Assembly (NCBI GenBank): GCA_003260075.1
Contig: QLIY01000023.1
Span: forward strand, 69,011 to 133,010
Length of the DNA stretch: 64,000 nt
Direction of reading: 5' to 3'
Source of the DNA: Phallusia mammillata
Lineage: Eukaryota; Chordata; Ascidiacea; Phlebobranchia; Ascidiidae
Shown piece by piece: positions 12,386-25,700 of this stretch (positions are counted from its first letter, which is position 1; each line of letters starts with the position of its first letter). The translations under genes were made by a program, and so were the position numbers. The notes below the pieces were generated by a model. The model did not search any database. It saw nothing but the letters and a program-made list of their open reading frames with translations, and had not been told where the DNA came from.

Positions 12386-15140
12386 CATTACAGACAGCCT
12401 TTAAAAGTACCTAACAAGAAAATACATTAAACTAGAAAATACATTGTAACCTATACATGAAATGCTTGTGTACAAGGAATATATTATATTGCAAACATTT
12501 TAACAATCGCTGTTGTCATCATAAGTGAAAACTGATAACAACGATTATTGAAAGTCTGCGATAGAATGAGTGCTAAACATATCAGCTCTATGGCCGTATT
12601 GCTTTGGTCACTTGAAACAATTTGAAAACACCCATAGTTTTGACTGTAAATTTAGGCTTTCCTGTTTTCATACCCAAGACGTTTTTAAACGTGTCATACT
12701 TTTGTTTCAACAACAAACTAACTAAACGAGCGCAGACCATTTATTTGTTTATTGTGGTGTAGTTGCGAGCCATAAAATTGGCGGCCTAATGGTAAAACAC
12801 CCGCATGGGTTTACATATTTGCCCTGCGTTGTTTGACTGTGGCTCAAAAATCACAAACAGGAATCGTTCCAGGTGATTCTGTGTTGACAATATCCGGCGA
12901 CCTATTGCCTACATTCGACATTCCGTAACCAATCTTGGTAGCACTTGCCAACGGTAGCGCTTTTTGTTTTTGTTTATGAAGCCTAGGCGTCTGTCGCATA
13001 TTATTATTAGGCGCTTCCGGAAACAATTCTCCTCGTTTTGCGCAGTATTGCAAATTCATTTGTTTTGGAACGCGCCCGGCCGCGTTTACGCAAATCGCGT
13101 GAAAAAAACAAAACGAAATGTGACAGTCGTCTGGAAAAATGCGACTACATCGATTGCATGCAAAACTGCAGCGCTAAAATTGGTAACTGCTATTCTTTCC
13201 TTTCTCGCCTGCCTGTTACTGTTCTACTTCTCCTTTGCTGTTAATGGCGCAACCTGCAATAGATTTTTGTCATTTGTTTCAATTTATTTCGCTTGACTAA
13301 ATGAATGACAAAATTGACCAAGACGCAGTATCTTAGTTAATAGAACAATTTGAAATAGAGTCACAAAATTGCACCGAGAATAGAAACCGAAAAATTAGGT
13401 TATTTTTTAAGTCAACTATGTGACACAAACATTGGGAAACGAAGTAATAGCTCAATACCGGCAGAATTGATCAGTAAGAATTGGCTGTTGATTGATTGCT
13501 GCCCACAGAATGTTTTATGACCGCGAACCGACACTTTGACGTCATTCTGACGTAGGTTGTAGTCCGGAATCCCCCTTTTCATGCCAGGCAATGGGAGAGG
13601 GCAACGTGCCAAAGTCATTTTCAAATGTTACGTTTAATTATGTGGATTGTATTTCCTGCTGTTTTTACAAGCAGTCTATTCTGTTTTACACGCAGCCAAT
13701 TTTTTTCTTCTGTTTAACACGCAGACTGAGTACTTCAAATAAATTGGACTGACCATATTTAAGGGCGCTATAAAAGACTTGTTTGTCAAAACGTTTGTGT
13801 TTTGATAACACACATTTCAGATTAGCCAATGTCCCACGGTTATCACCGTCAACTTTGCGGTTTGAATTTATGTTTGAATCTCAGCTTGACTTGCCTAATT
13901 TAATGCAATCGAATTCTAAATTGGGGGCGTGGAAGGTATCCCTGCCTCTGCGCCCCATACCGCCCAGTATTTTTGTACCAACAGTCCCACAAATTGCGGT
14001 TAAAAATAGAAGCATTCCGAAGAATTCTGAAACTTACGCATGCGAGCAATTTGTCAATTTTTCGGTCAGCTGATTGTCTGCGGTCGCACAAAAGCCTGCC
14101 TTATAACCTGTCTGTTTCTTACTAGTCTCAAACAACAGCCTTTTAGGTATGGAATATATATAAACTCTTATTGAACCATTTCGTATAGCGTGTCGTAAAA
14201 AAAAGGTTTAACAGCATAAAAGTGCATTTTGACAGTACAAGTAAAAAAAAACAAGATACTTTGGTGTTACAAAAAACAACGAACGGCCACAGAACACAGG
14301 GATATGCGCTAAGTAAACAAAACGAGCCCGGTGCTTGAAAGAGCTTTGGCAACAAGGCATGTGTACTCGCACTGCACAGAAGGTAAATAGATTCTATCGC
14401 GACACACAAAAATGGCAAGTGAACAACACAACAGCATTTGAAAGCACAGCGGGCAGTAACGTGTGATGTAAGGTTAGCTATATCATATAGGGAGCAACGG
14501 GGGCACATTGCATTCAGTTATCACGCCTAAGACAGTATACGCACAGTGCTGACAAGATACAGAAACAGTAGTATTGTGGCAAATGTAAAAAGGCGGTTGG
14601 CACTTATCTGCCGTGACAACGCAAGCTTCTGACAAAGGGATAACTATTAGGGGAAATCGCCAGTCACGATCTGCAAGCGCATCCCAGCTTGTGATCCGAC
14701 GTGCTGATGCAATTAATTTTCTGTGCGAGCAGGGCCAAATTAAAAATCCTTAACGACGCTTTTAGAGCGCGTGCGAAAAGCCATCGCGTGCAACGCGGCT
14801 ATTCCGGAACCGACCGTAAAACATAATCGCTCATTGGCGTTTTGTAGCAGATAAATCTGTGAAGGGGAACAACATGGGGGCAAGGAAACGTCAATAAAAA
14901 AATAAACCTCAACAAAAACAAAAAGGGCGGGTACTCGCGTACGCCGCGAATGCAATAAATAAATATTTAGATCTACTTTAAATAGTAATAATAATAGAAT
15001 AATACATAAATAGGCTTGCATTTGTATAAAAAATAAAAATCTCCCTTCAAGGTCACGATCAGTCGGCGAGTGAACTTGAGGTACCTACGACGGAAACTTT
15101 TAGCACCTCAAATCGGTTCTATACGTACAGAAATAAAACA
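12386..15140. other. Non-coding; 14100-15140 may be 3' UTR
   Basis: No supported exons. The last kilobase lies directly downstream (minus sense) of the TGA at 15147 and is GC-richer than average, so it may be the 3' UTR of that gene. I found no clear AATAAA on the minus strand close to the stop. Confidence 0.35.
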
Positions 15141-15146
15141 TCGTAC

Positions 15147-15733
15147 TCAGTCCTCTAGCTCGAAGCCCCAGTCGATTGCGTCTCCCATCTCGGTCAAAAG
15201 TACACTACGGCCATCATCGGTGCCGAGGAACGCGCCGGACACGTTGTGTAAAAGATAGCGATGGTTTGTGAGTTTCGTCCCCGTGATCTCAAAAGCACGG
15301 TCGTCGGATTGCAGAAGAAGTTCAGGGGCAGGCATCGCTCCAGTAAGGTACAGACGCGCCAGCCTGTTCTCGGTCTTTTTGGCAACAGACATGAAGCGAT
15401 ACATGTTGTTGATAGGTGTGTTGGCAACTGGAATACCAAACATAACGGTCTCGTTGCGTTTCCAGACCGTCCACACTCGCTTCTTACGACCCCTGGCAAG
15501 CCGCATTCTTGAGTTTTTGCTCAAGTGACGAGGCCACAGCCTGCGAAGGTTGACCTGGTTGACTACCTCCACGTGTAGCCGCTCAGTAACGTCTTGCTGC
15601 ATAGCGTTGAACGTAATGTCCCTCACGCTACGAGTTTTGCCTCTGCAGTCGTCAAAAGCGCAGGCGATCCGCCTGAGCAGTGACCTGGTTCTGATACGCT
15701 GACCCGCCATCGAGGAGGCCTCCGAAGTGGCGG
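15147..15733 (-). CDS. Terminal coding exon of an unrecognised gene
   Basis: This is an open frame of about 195 codons ending in TGA at 15147-15149, with an ATG at 15708-15710. The frame stays open 5' of that ATG to an AG acceptor (TCTTTCTTCAG) at 15734, next to the 61-base G run at 15749. I therefore favour a 3' exon whose upstream exons are lost or beyond the run; starting at the ATG (187 residues) is the alternative. The N-terminal half is Arg-rich (MAGQRIRTRSLLRR, RMRLARGRKKRVW). The C-terminal half has HRYLLHNVSGAFLGTDDGRS, then LLTEMGDAIDWGFELED, a pattern that can occur in beta-trefoil folds (weak inference). Only two cysteines. GC content is higher than the flanks. Confidence 0.6.
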
Positions 15734-15746
15734 CTGAAGAAAGACT

Positions 15747-15748
<2 letters not shown>

Positions 15749-15809
<61 letters not shown>
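15749..15809. other. 61-base G run
   Basis: An uninterrupted G run immediately upstream (minus sense) of the terminal exon at 15147-15733. No duplicated flank was seen. It probably stands for an unsequenced gap of estimated size. Confidence 0.7.
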
Positions 15810-15811
<2 letters not shown>

Positions 15812-16133
15812 CTGCAGCTTAATAACAACAGTCCGAATTTACAAAGCAGTAATGCCATTCCGCTATTTGATTTTCTCCTGCGTGCTGGCTGACTGTAGGT
15901 GCCGAATCGGCAAAGTGAGAGTAGCAAAATAGTGTCCAGCAGTAACATGATTCTAGTGTGCTCGGGATTTGTTCTCGTTTCAACTAATGTCCATAGCAAC
16001 TCGCTCGCTGTTTTATACTAAAGCGTCGTCCAATATAAATCTTTTTATAGCCTCTGAGTGTGATGACTCAGACGCAGTAGCCTCCTGCGTAGACGTTGTG
16101 AAACGCCGTTGCTGTTGCTATCCATGTTTCCCA

Positions 16134-16376
16134 ATACCGGCCGAAACTAATCGTAACGTTTAGCAGCGCTTGTGTTAAGAGTGCGCACCTGGGCCCAGAC
16201 GTTAAGCGTCCAGCACTTTCGCGTTTCGGGCGTCGCGAAAAAGGTTTTCGGGGGGGGGGGCTTACCGGCCGAAACTAAGCGTAACGTTTAGCAGCGCTTG
16301 TGTTAAGAGTGCGCACCTGGGCCAGACATTAAGCGTCCAGCACTTTCGCGTTTCGGGCGTCGCGAAAAAGGTTTTC
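16134..16376. repeat. Direct duplication around an 11-G run
   Basis: Copy 1 is about 16134-16249, G 16250-16260, copy 2 about 16263-16376. One-base indel (GGGCCCAGAC versus GGGCCAGAC) and a few SNPs. Non-coding. Confidence 0.85.
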
Positions 16377-16684
16377 ACGCTTGGACGCCTTTGGGCTAAC
16401 AAACAGCGCATGTCTGCCCAAGCGTGGGAAGAGATTACTTGTTGCTAAAAAAATCACTTTTTCAACGGGTTTCGATACTCCCGCAATGGTTACATACTAT
16501 ATATGACGAGTCATTGTTTTAAGCGCACATCGAAGCGAGTCAAGATCACATGTTGATTAGCTAGGACAAAGACAAAAACGAGAACAATGCCAGAATCATG
16601 TTACTGGTATATCTAATAAATAGTATTTCACTAGCAGTCCGTTTAACACCACAAACATGCAAGAACTCAGTTTATAAACTTAAC

Positions 16685-16984
16685 TCATAACTGATAAGCT
16701 AAAAAGGCCTCGTTCTGCCAGACGGCCAAATTCCGCAATGTTAACCCCAAATCAAGACCATTATATACCCCCCGACTGTAGTTCACAAAAAACGTCATGC
16801 TTTTTGCAAGTAACGGGGGATTGCGTACCAGCGTCAACGACATATCATGCACCACAGCCAGCCCTTGCGTGAGCACGCAAAGCCTTGGGGGCGTGCGTAT
16901 TCTCGTGTTATGGGGCCGCGACGTTCCGAAAAGCGTAAACCTCAACACGCGCCAGTTGCTCGACAGCATCGAAAGAGATCGGTA
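16685..16984. other. GC-richer block with overlapping open frames; possible exon
   Basis: This 300-base block is GC-richer than its surroundings and open on both strands. The minus frame gives 94 codons (ending in TGA at 16685). The plus frame from an AG at about 16783-16784 to a GTAAAG donor after 16981 gives about 65 codons, including VRILVLWGRDVPKSVNLN. I cannot decide the strand or link it to other exons, so it is only flagged as a possible exon. Confidence 0.25.
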
Positions 16985-16989
16985 AAGTT

Positions 16990-18095
16990 TTAGGTTACGC
17001 TTTGCTTAGTTTCGCACCTAAATCCGTCAAGTAGCATCCAGGCATAACAAAATGTAACGCATTGTTGGTACGGTATTTCTTGGCTCCAAAATTGTACAAT
17101 GTTAGCGTATTGACACATTTTTTAGCTTTCTTTAATCCAAAATATGACGCCAAATTAAAATGGAAAGCAACTAATTTTGAAAAGCTATTTTGCAAAGGCC
17201 ATTTGAAATGAATTATGACTTGGCTTTCAGACTAAATTATTAAACCCTAAAATAATTAGTCGTCAAGTGATCCTTAAATAATGCTGCAAACTATTTATTG
17301 TTAATTGTCACTCTGGTTGGCGTTTGTACAAGTGCATCAAATTTTGGATTTTGTAGAAGCGTAAAGGCACAACATTCTTGTAATGCCAAGAAAAAACGCA
17401 ATTTCAAATTTAACAAGATTAAAAAAACTAACTAATGAGAACATAAAAAAACTCATTAGACGCTACTTTGCTGCATTTTAAATTTTATAACTGCGAATTT
17501 AAATGCTACATTGGTAATTTAAAAACTATTTCCGTCATCTTTCGCATATTATTTCTTGCTACGTTAGTTTTTGCAAAACAACAGTGCAAAGTTATATTAA
17601 TTTCGTTTCAAAATATTTTAAATCGCAAAACTTATTGATCTTATTCCAGTCCAAATGCGCTGCACAGTAAATATATACCGACTAAATTTGCAAGGTGAAA
17701 TCTTATTTCTCTTTTGAACTTGCCCCCCTTGTCTCTACCCTGGCAACTCATGATTTACACCTGTATATGCACTCCCTTATATTAAATCCCGGCGGATTTG
17801 CACGAAAAAGGTGTTGTGCCCTGTGCCCCGGTTGGCACGTTGTTCTGAAACGCGAGGAGGCGGTGACCTGCTAACCGCATACAACATATTGCAAAGCGTG
17901 TTAGTCTATTCCTGTTAGGTACAGACCAGCTATTCTGGTGCGTTTGTTATGAAACCTGACCAAATAAAATTGGCCGCAAAACTCATTCTGCCGGAAATTT
18001 AAGACCGGTTTGGTACGGGGCATGTCTTGCAGGCAGAATATGCAGACCTAGAAAAGTTAATGCAGCGCTCTGGCGACACCACTGTTTTCGAACCC
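16990..18095. other. Non-coding, nothing supported
   Basis: AT-rich with short frames only and no recognisable repeats. Confidence 0.5.
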
Positions 18096-18099
18096 CAAA

Positions 18100-18306
18100 A
18101 TAAGGTTTACGATATGTAATAATCTGCACTACGCATAACCATATTTCTTGGTGTTATATTTATCACAATTTTATTACGATCACAATTATTATTTTATTAC
18201 GATTAGGGGGGGGGGACTGAAATAAGGTTTACGATATGTAACAATGTGCACTACGCATAGCCATAGTTCTTGTGTTAGGTTTATCATAATTTTATTACGA
18301 TTACGA
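18100..18306. repeat. Direct duplication around a 10-G run
   Basis: Copy 1 is about 18100-18205, G 18206-18215, copy 2 about 18219-18306. The copies differ more than most, with a deletion in copy 2. Confidence 0.75.
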
Positions 18307-18316
18307 TTGTTTTTTC

Positions 18317-18590
18317 AGAGGAAACTCTAAAATAAGAGACACAATAGCGCAAAAAACTCAAAATTCCCAAGCCACTTGGGGGGGGGGCAGAAAACTTCGA
18401 AAATAAGAGACACGGCGTAAGCGCACTGATACGTGAGTATAAACATCTGTTTTTGCTTTTATATTTCAAATAAGGCGAAAAACTTTATTTGATATTAGTT
18501 TTTTTAAGTACAACAACACCTACGCACAGAAGTTAACCGTTACTTACAGAGGCAAAAAATTCAAATTTTCCAAGCCACTTCAAACCGTTT
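18317..18590. repeat. Complex duplication around a 10-G run
   Basis: G is at 18378-18387. The left flank (AAATAAGAGACAC...CCAAGCCACTT) recurs in two pieces after the run, at about 18398-18413 and 18550-18580. Copy 2 therefore contains extra sequence between the matching blocks, or copy 1 a deletion. Confidence 0.55.
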
Positions 18591-19049
18591 GACAGCTTAG
18601 TTGACATTTTTGTTGCCAAAAACTATTACACTTCTTTGATACGGTTAGGGCAAACTTCTACCATTTACCATGCTTTATGTTCGTCACACAAAACGCGGTC
18701 TTCCACTTTCGTAAACAATATGCACGTCTATGTTTAATGTTAAATCGGGGCTTGGAAATTAAAAATGCAAAGTATTTTTTTATCGAAACACCCTTAGTGT
18801 AGATTTTTTAATCACTGCACGCTAGGTCTGCGAGGCAGTACCGTCACATGCGGGCGCGGTGATGAATTTATGTGGCAGTGAACATATGTGTTAAAAACTC
18901 GTACTGGCGGCCGGTGTCAATTAAATAAAACGCTTTTGCTGACATTTCGCTTTAAAAAAAATGGTTTGAATGGATTTCGCTGGGATGGAAATATATATTA
19001 TACCGGCCCAGTAGCCATGTGCACCAGACCTATGGTACGCATATTAGGT

Positions 19050-19090
19050 ACAAACAATTAAACAAACAACAAACAAACAAACAAACAACG
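19050..19090. repeat. (AAAC)n simple repeat
   Basis: Tandem CAAA/AAAC units with small interruptions in otherwise featureless sequence. Confidence 0.8.
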
Positions 19091-20465
19091 TAAAAATACA
19101 GAAAGAGACGTCATACATAGACAGTTAAGGCTGATTGCCAATTCCAGGTTCTTGGTATTTAAACACATTTTGCAAGCCTTCACATATACAAAACAAAACC
19201 AACCAACCTTTTACAGTTTCCCATGACACTGTGGCCTTGGCTGATCTTCTAGGTCACAACTTGCCGATGACTCACAGGTTCCACAAAAGCATTTTCTGCC
19301 CAATTGATAGCATATGCACTGATTTTATTATGTCACAATACACCCATTATATTGCAGTACATTGTTACGTTCGGCTTCCCACTTAAATATGGTTTTCATT
19401 TTGGCAGCTTGGTTAACGGAGGTGAAGTACTGTTAAGGTGGAAATGATTCATTCTGTTTTTGCTCTCAATATTTACGGATGACAAGTCGCAAAATTGCAT
19501 TTAGTCTTTTTACTGAACAACCGAAAAGTCAGTTGGAAACTAAAAGCCGTTGCACTCATTTGTTGTCATAAGTGATAAAAAATGCAGTTTTTGTGAAACA
19601 TAAGTTGGAATTTTCGATTAGGTGCGACACAACATCTACCGTGAATCTTGCAATTGCCTCTAAACGTTGTCATCTGTCTTGACGGTGATCTTTGCTTAAA
19701 ATGGCTGCAACCAGAGAAAGTTTGGACTTGAAATGAAATTTTGTTTTGATGTAGGTAAACTTTTACACAATTAACAAACCTTTTTGATTAGGATCATAAG
19801 AGGTTTTTGGTTTTACATCTTTAGAACTGTTATGAACACCAGATAACTAATGATGTTTTTCGATTTTAGCTTTTTTGGTTAAAGAAACTATATATGTTCG
19901 TGCTTTGACATTTTTGACAAAGTACTTCAACTAATGCCTTTGTGATCAAACTCAAGGTGCCTTCAATCCACAGCAGCATGGAGCCACGAGCAGAAAATGA
20001 AAATTAGTTGATAAAAAATGGATGCAGCCGATACGGGCAACTATTATAATAACTTAGCTTAAGCTAGCACTTTAGTTGCTAGTTAGTAAACGTAAACGAC
20101 TAACTATTAATTTTTAGTAAGAAACATTGTGTTATTTTAGTGATATTATGTCACTGATATATTATTATGTTTTATGTAAGGATGCAAGATTCAATCGTGT
20201 ATGCTTGGTTTTGAGCGGACGGTCGCCATTTTTGTTTTGTGTTCAAGACGCAAGGTTGGCACCTACGGCACCTGTAGTGTCATGCATCCTACTTGGACGC
20301 ACTGCAGGGAATTCTAACAACAAAAACATTCGAATCATTTTTTTAAATGCATGTGCATTTGTTCATTTGCACAGTGTTGGGATTCTACAATAGGCTAGAA
20401 AATAATATTGAAAGTGACGGCTATGATGATTACGTTAAAGACGAACAGCATATATTGCCAATATG

Positions 20466-20630
20466 CAGGGTTGCCACACCGTCCTTATTTCTAAGATTTG
20501 TCGTTAATTTAAAGGGCGATGAAAATTTATTGTCTTTATTTCTAAGAAATGCCCTTGTTTTTGACTTGGGTCCTTATTTTGTCTTATTTTCAACAATTAC
20601 AAGTCAAAACCCTGCTACAAGTAGTGCAAG
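20466..20630. mobile_element. Possible hAT-like MITE
   Basis: The left end CAGGGTTGCCACACCGTCC and the right end AAAACCCTG are short inverted termini of a type common in hAT MITEs. The body repeats CCTTATTT...TTTCTAAGA blocks. No 8-bp target duplication could be matched, so the call is tentative. Confidence 0.35.
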
Positions 20631-22227
20631 TATATTAGGGTATTAATTTTTGAGTTTCCAAATTGCTCCTATAGTCATTTCATTCCTACTTTAAATTGGG
20701 TGATCTCACACCTTATTTTAAGTCATTGCTTCACCTTCCTGAAGGCTTTCAAAAACGGTTAAAGCCATTGTGTTGCAATAAGAGTTCTTGCGGTTCTCGA
20801 CCCGTAATGACGCTTAAAGTCCATTGTTTTCTTCAATTTTGAAATTCCGTAAATGACTGGCAATAGAACGTAGCTTTAATAACTATTTCCGTGCTTTACG
20901 TATGGTGACGTATGGAAATCGGGCCAGACCTGGAATTTTGACGCTTGCCAAGTGCTAGTTCCATTGATAAAGACATCATTGTATGGACACCACGGCGCCT
21001 GAATCTGTTTACACACCCCAGCGCCTGGCATTCGACTGGCCAGATGTTGACAATCTGATTTGCAATGACATCCCCTAAACAACACGTCGATCGTAGGAAA
21101 CGCTTTCTTATCCCCTTTATCTCATTGGATTTAGCTAGAACAAAAATGTCATTGGGTCTTTCGCGGAGTAAAAAGCAACCGTTTCTTGTGCCTCATAAAT
21201 AATGGTAAGGCAATACAGGTGATTTTGTTTTCCCATTAACACATGCTTCAGGTCAACGGAATTCCTGGAAACGATTTGGCGTTTTTGGTTATTCAATTTG
21301 CACTCACATTCTTGCTATTGCGCATACGATCAGTGTACTGGTGATAATGTTTTCCAAGAACATCGAAGAGAGAAATTTCAACCTGGGAAGGAAAGTTTTC
21401 TACCTGGGAAGTTTTCTATAAAACCGAAAAATGTTATCCAATTTTAATCTGTATCAATTTTTTTCGCAGGTTCCAAACAGGGATTGTTTCATATCATATG
21501 TAGCCTACTTGCCTTCAAGGACATTGGAAATTTCCTATTAGTCAACAATTTTCTGACATGACGAAATTTATCAGCAAAGTTTCGCAACCCCATACATTCC
21601 AACACTTTTCAAATCACACCCTTGTATCTATTTTTACGTCATTTATGAGAAATGCTATGTTTCCGTTAGTATTTAACGGGACAAACGTCTCTGTTGAATT
21701 TATTCATACTTTTTGCGTGCGGAAATTGGCGTCCTGAGTGCACCGAAGGCACACTTGAACCTAAGCACCTTTTCCTTGCATTTCTCCCTGGTTGCATACT
21801 AAATCCACAAACTAGCTGCGGTTTCTCAATACAACGGAAATGCAACTCAAAGGCATTCAACTGCCACGTGGTAATCGATAGGATAGTGTGTTGTCAAGGC
21901 CCAAGGTCACCCACTCAAATTGGTGCGGAGTGATTCATAAAATTCGGCGAATAAATGCTCTAGTTTTTATATCGTCTGTTTAAAAATACTTTCATAACTT
22001 GATTGATGTTACCAGACCAAAAACTCGCACGCCATTTTGTGCATGAAGGTAATTTTTATGTATTCAAAAATAATAATGGACGGGTATGCGCATTTCGTTG
22101 TCTTTGAGCGCGGTTTTATTTTGTTTCGACTCCTATCTTCATCTAAGCTATAGAAACCTCTTTCTTTCGGAGCACGGCCCACTAAAAGAAGTAAGTTATT
22201 ACACATATTATTTTTTAATAGAACTGT

Positions 22228-22720
22228 TTTATTCTAGAAGGAACGCTACGCCATAGGTACAAAAATAGATTTACAATCGGTCGTTAAACAGTGATAATAT
22301 TGGCTTTACGGTGACAGTGAAGATCTCTAAACTATACACGATAATAACGGTGCAAACGTGAAAATAATATTAGCGAACAAGTGAAAATTAGCTCAAAGTG
22401 CAACAGCATAATAAAGGCACCGTTCCGCGAGCGTGAAGCAAATTACTACTTGGATTGCGGAATTTCGCGACGTTGATTAGAAAACACAGTGGAAATGTTG
22501 ATTTCATTGAATTTTTGACTGCACATGGAAAGACACACAACGGGAATGATATAATATATACGCGTGCAAAATGACTGCCAAGTTATAGACTGTGTAATGT
22601 CACTGTTGACAAAAGGACATAAAACCACCCTGCACATACAAGAAAAGTGTATCTATAACTAATACGAACAAATTCCACAGCTTATGAATGATCACACAAT
22701 TGCAAAGTGTTTGTAGCCGA
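22228..22720 (-). promoter_or_regulatory. 3' UTR with candidate polyadenylation signal
   Basis: Downstream of the TAA on the minus strand there is AT-rich non-coding sequence. A canonical AATAAA (plus TTTATT at 22228-22233) lies about 490 nt beyond the stop. Another TTTATT occurs near 22115. The actual cleavage site cannot be fixed from sequence alone. Confidence 0.5.
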
Positions 22721-25700
22721 TTACGAAAGCAACTGTTTTTTCTTGTCAATTTCGGATTGGGCGTGATTCGCTTGACTGAGCAGGTGTTCCTTGCGCTCAC
22801 CCAGTTGCGCTATCTGAAGTTGCTGGGGCGGGCCTGCAAAAAATAAATATTTGACTTTATTTGTCAAAAAATGATAAAAACATTAAAAAACGTGTTCGGT
22901 AAAACCATGTTACTACCACACCGAGGCACTATTTTGTAGTTATACACAAAGACGATGCCTTCCCAGTTTCCACCTATACGACTTGGCAATAAAAGTTTGC
23001 CTTTATCATAAAAAGACTACCTTCAAGGTTCGAATATAATAAAGAACAAAATCAACATAGGGGGGGGGGTTTATACACAAAGACGATGCCTTTCCAGTTT
23101 CCACCTATACGACTTGGCAATAAAAGTTTGCCTTTATCATACAAAGACTACCTTCAAGGTTCGAATATAATAAAGAACAAAATCAACATAGTTTGACATG
23201 AGGGTAATTTTTTAAGGCTTGTGGCCTGCGTACCAAGGTTACGTAACCGCAGGGTAAATAGCGCAGTACGTGGGGAACTTATTTATAAGGAGAAACTCCC
23301 TTAACTATCTCACGCTGGAGCGCCGAGTGTTAACATTCGATGAGCAAACATAATCTCGATAATAGCCTACTCCATGATTGTCCGTTCCCGGCTTGCCACG
23401 CATTTACATCACAGCTTTGGGATTTGGGGGAACCACGCAGTGACGTAATTTGCGTCATCTTCTATCCCATACAGGCATTTTGTTTGTTTAACAGGAGGAA
23501 ACGGAACCGTTTAAAATAAAAAAGTCGCTCACTGCTTAATTTATCAACCGACCAAACACTTACAAATGTGGGCTAAAAATATGTGACGCAAAGATTGTGA
23601 ATCTAAAAGGCAAAAATACCAAACGTCTACCCACGCGCCACCCTGTGGAGTAGGCCTAAGCTATTTTTATAAAACACATACACCAAATTTGGAAACTCTG
23701 TTTCGACTGTGCTGTTTTGAAAAGATCAAATATAACTATTTCAATGACAGTGCCCTTTGTAAAAATTAAATCGGTACTTCGTAAATATTGAACTACCAAA
23801 CCGGACCGTTTCTCATACCAAGACGGTTAGCAAGCCCTAGCAACTACAGTCGTATAACCGTTACAGACAGTTGGAAAATATAACACCACCCTATTTGTAG
23901 AAAAACCATGGCTTTTAAAGTGTAACTTTTTGACTTGTTATCCGCAAACACAACTAGCAACTACAATCGCATAACCCTTACGAAGTCGTGTAACCCTTTG
24001 AAACAATAGCAACGCTCTATTTGTAAATACATTATGACAAGTGTTACCTTTTGACTTGTTATCAGTTGTATTGGCCAGATCGCTTTCAGTCTGTACACAT
24101 TTCATCAGTTGGTGATTGACAGCATCAAGTCGCTCCTGCAACTTGGCAACCTGACCTCGAATAACCGTCCGAGCGTCCGTGAGCCGACGAGGCATGTTCA
24201 CAGGAGCCGGTGACCTGTTCAAAATGCATAATGTTTAAGATGTGGTCAAACGAGCTTTGTAGATGCTGCTGGTAAAATATCGCTAGCCTATTTTTGGGAA
24301 ACGCGATTGATTGTCTAAAATTTTGACAGTGAAAAATTGCCCCTACGATAAAACAAACGATAACAAGTATATATACGACGTTTTACTTTTGAGAATTTAC
24401 AAGTGTACGGTGTCGTTATTTTGACCGCATTTGATTTGTAACCGTTATTAAGACATTTTTAAACGCCAAACGAATACTATCATAACTAAAGCTTCTCTGT
24501 TATGTGATAAACCAGGGGTGAATTTGATTTGTTCGCTTGCACTGCAAAAAAATAGTTACACATTCTAATTCCATATTCGCAGGCCACAGGTTGTGCACCC
24601 CTGTGATGAACATACAAACTATACAACATCAAAATTTAGTTTACCTTTCGATGACTCCATCCGAATTGCGAAGCTGACGTAACCTATTAGCCATGAACAC
24701 GTCATCGGTATTTGGTTTTACTCTTTTTGCCACAAGATGTCGCAGTGTGTCGTCGTTCCGGAACTTTCCATATTGCGCAAGTCGGTTTTGCACGCTCTGC
24801 GCAAAAAGTATGATGTTGTTGTAAATTTGCGGATACATAGCAAATTGACAATAAACCTTTCAATCTGTCGAGTCTTACATGGGAGTGTGGGATGCAAGAA
24901 TGTGGTCAATTTGTAGAGAACACTTTTTCGTGTCAGACAACGGTACAGGTGGTGTATCGATAGTTCGTAACATTTTTACTGGCCTGGCGAAAACTGCGTT
25001 GGTCGCATTGCACTCATTTTACCCATCAGAAATGCCTTTTCCTTGTTTAGGGCGTAAATCTTAATTATCAACTTTTTTCGCGCAACCATCTTGCCAAAAG
25101 CGTTGGAAACACAATACGTTTTTGACATTCTTTGCCCATCGCATTATTATGTCAACAGAATCACAAAAATTGCAAATTGGGCCCAAGGCTGCATTGAATT
25201 GTCTTGCATGGTGTAATACAAATCAGTCATGAAGAAGCCCTCAGTTGAAAGCCTATTAAAGTTGCTTTGCGATTTGTCGGAGTTTGAGTTCACATTCCTC
25301 AGTGTAGGTTGGCGCATAAAAGGTACACCGCAACGTTTTACTTTGAAGAGACGTCAGAAAACGATTAAAAAATTACATGCTAACTTGGACTGCTTCTTAT
25401 AAGAAACGAGTTGGAAAAACAAAACCACAAAGACATATTCAAATGCATATGTACTCCCTAAAAACACGTCATGTTTTTTTTGAGAAAGGCGTTGGTAATT
25501 TTTTCCGAACAAAACGACTTGGGCATGTTTGCAATGACAGTTTAAGTAAACTCTGCAATATAGACTAATGGCAACAAAACTTTACAATCCAAATCGCTTT
25601 TTCGTTTTCGACTTTACGTCAACCATGGTCCAGTCAAAACACACAGTTGCGTCAAACACGAACGACGTCATAAACCTTATTTTCAACAAGGGAATAGAAT

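Larger units (their letters stand above)
18600..22225. other. Non-coding interval downstream of the large gene
   Basis: Apart from the (AAAC)n repeat at 19050 and the possible MITE at 20466, I see only short random frames. The interval separates the 3' end of the large gene from the 15-16 kb region. Confidence 0.5.

Noticed and set aside
12779-12850. tRNA-like GGCCTAATGGTAAAACACCC
   Set aside because: Resembles a D-arm/A box but no T arm or closing acceptor stem follows.
14143-14508. 121-codon minus-strand frame rich in Cys/Leu/Phe
   Set aside because: Composition is that of translated T-rich DNA; it more likely lies in the 3' UTR of the 15.1-15.7 kb exon.
15652-15999. Minus-strand frame with a long proline run
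   Set aside because: The prolines come from translating the 61-base G run; the same applies to the Gly-run and Pro-run frames at 52692-52972.
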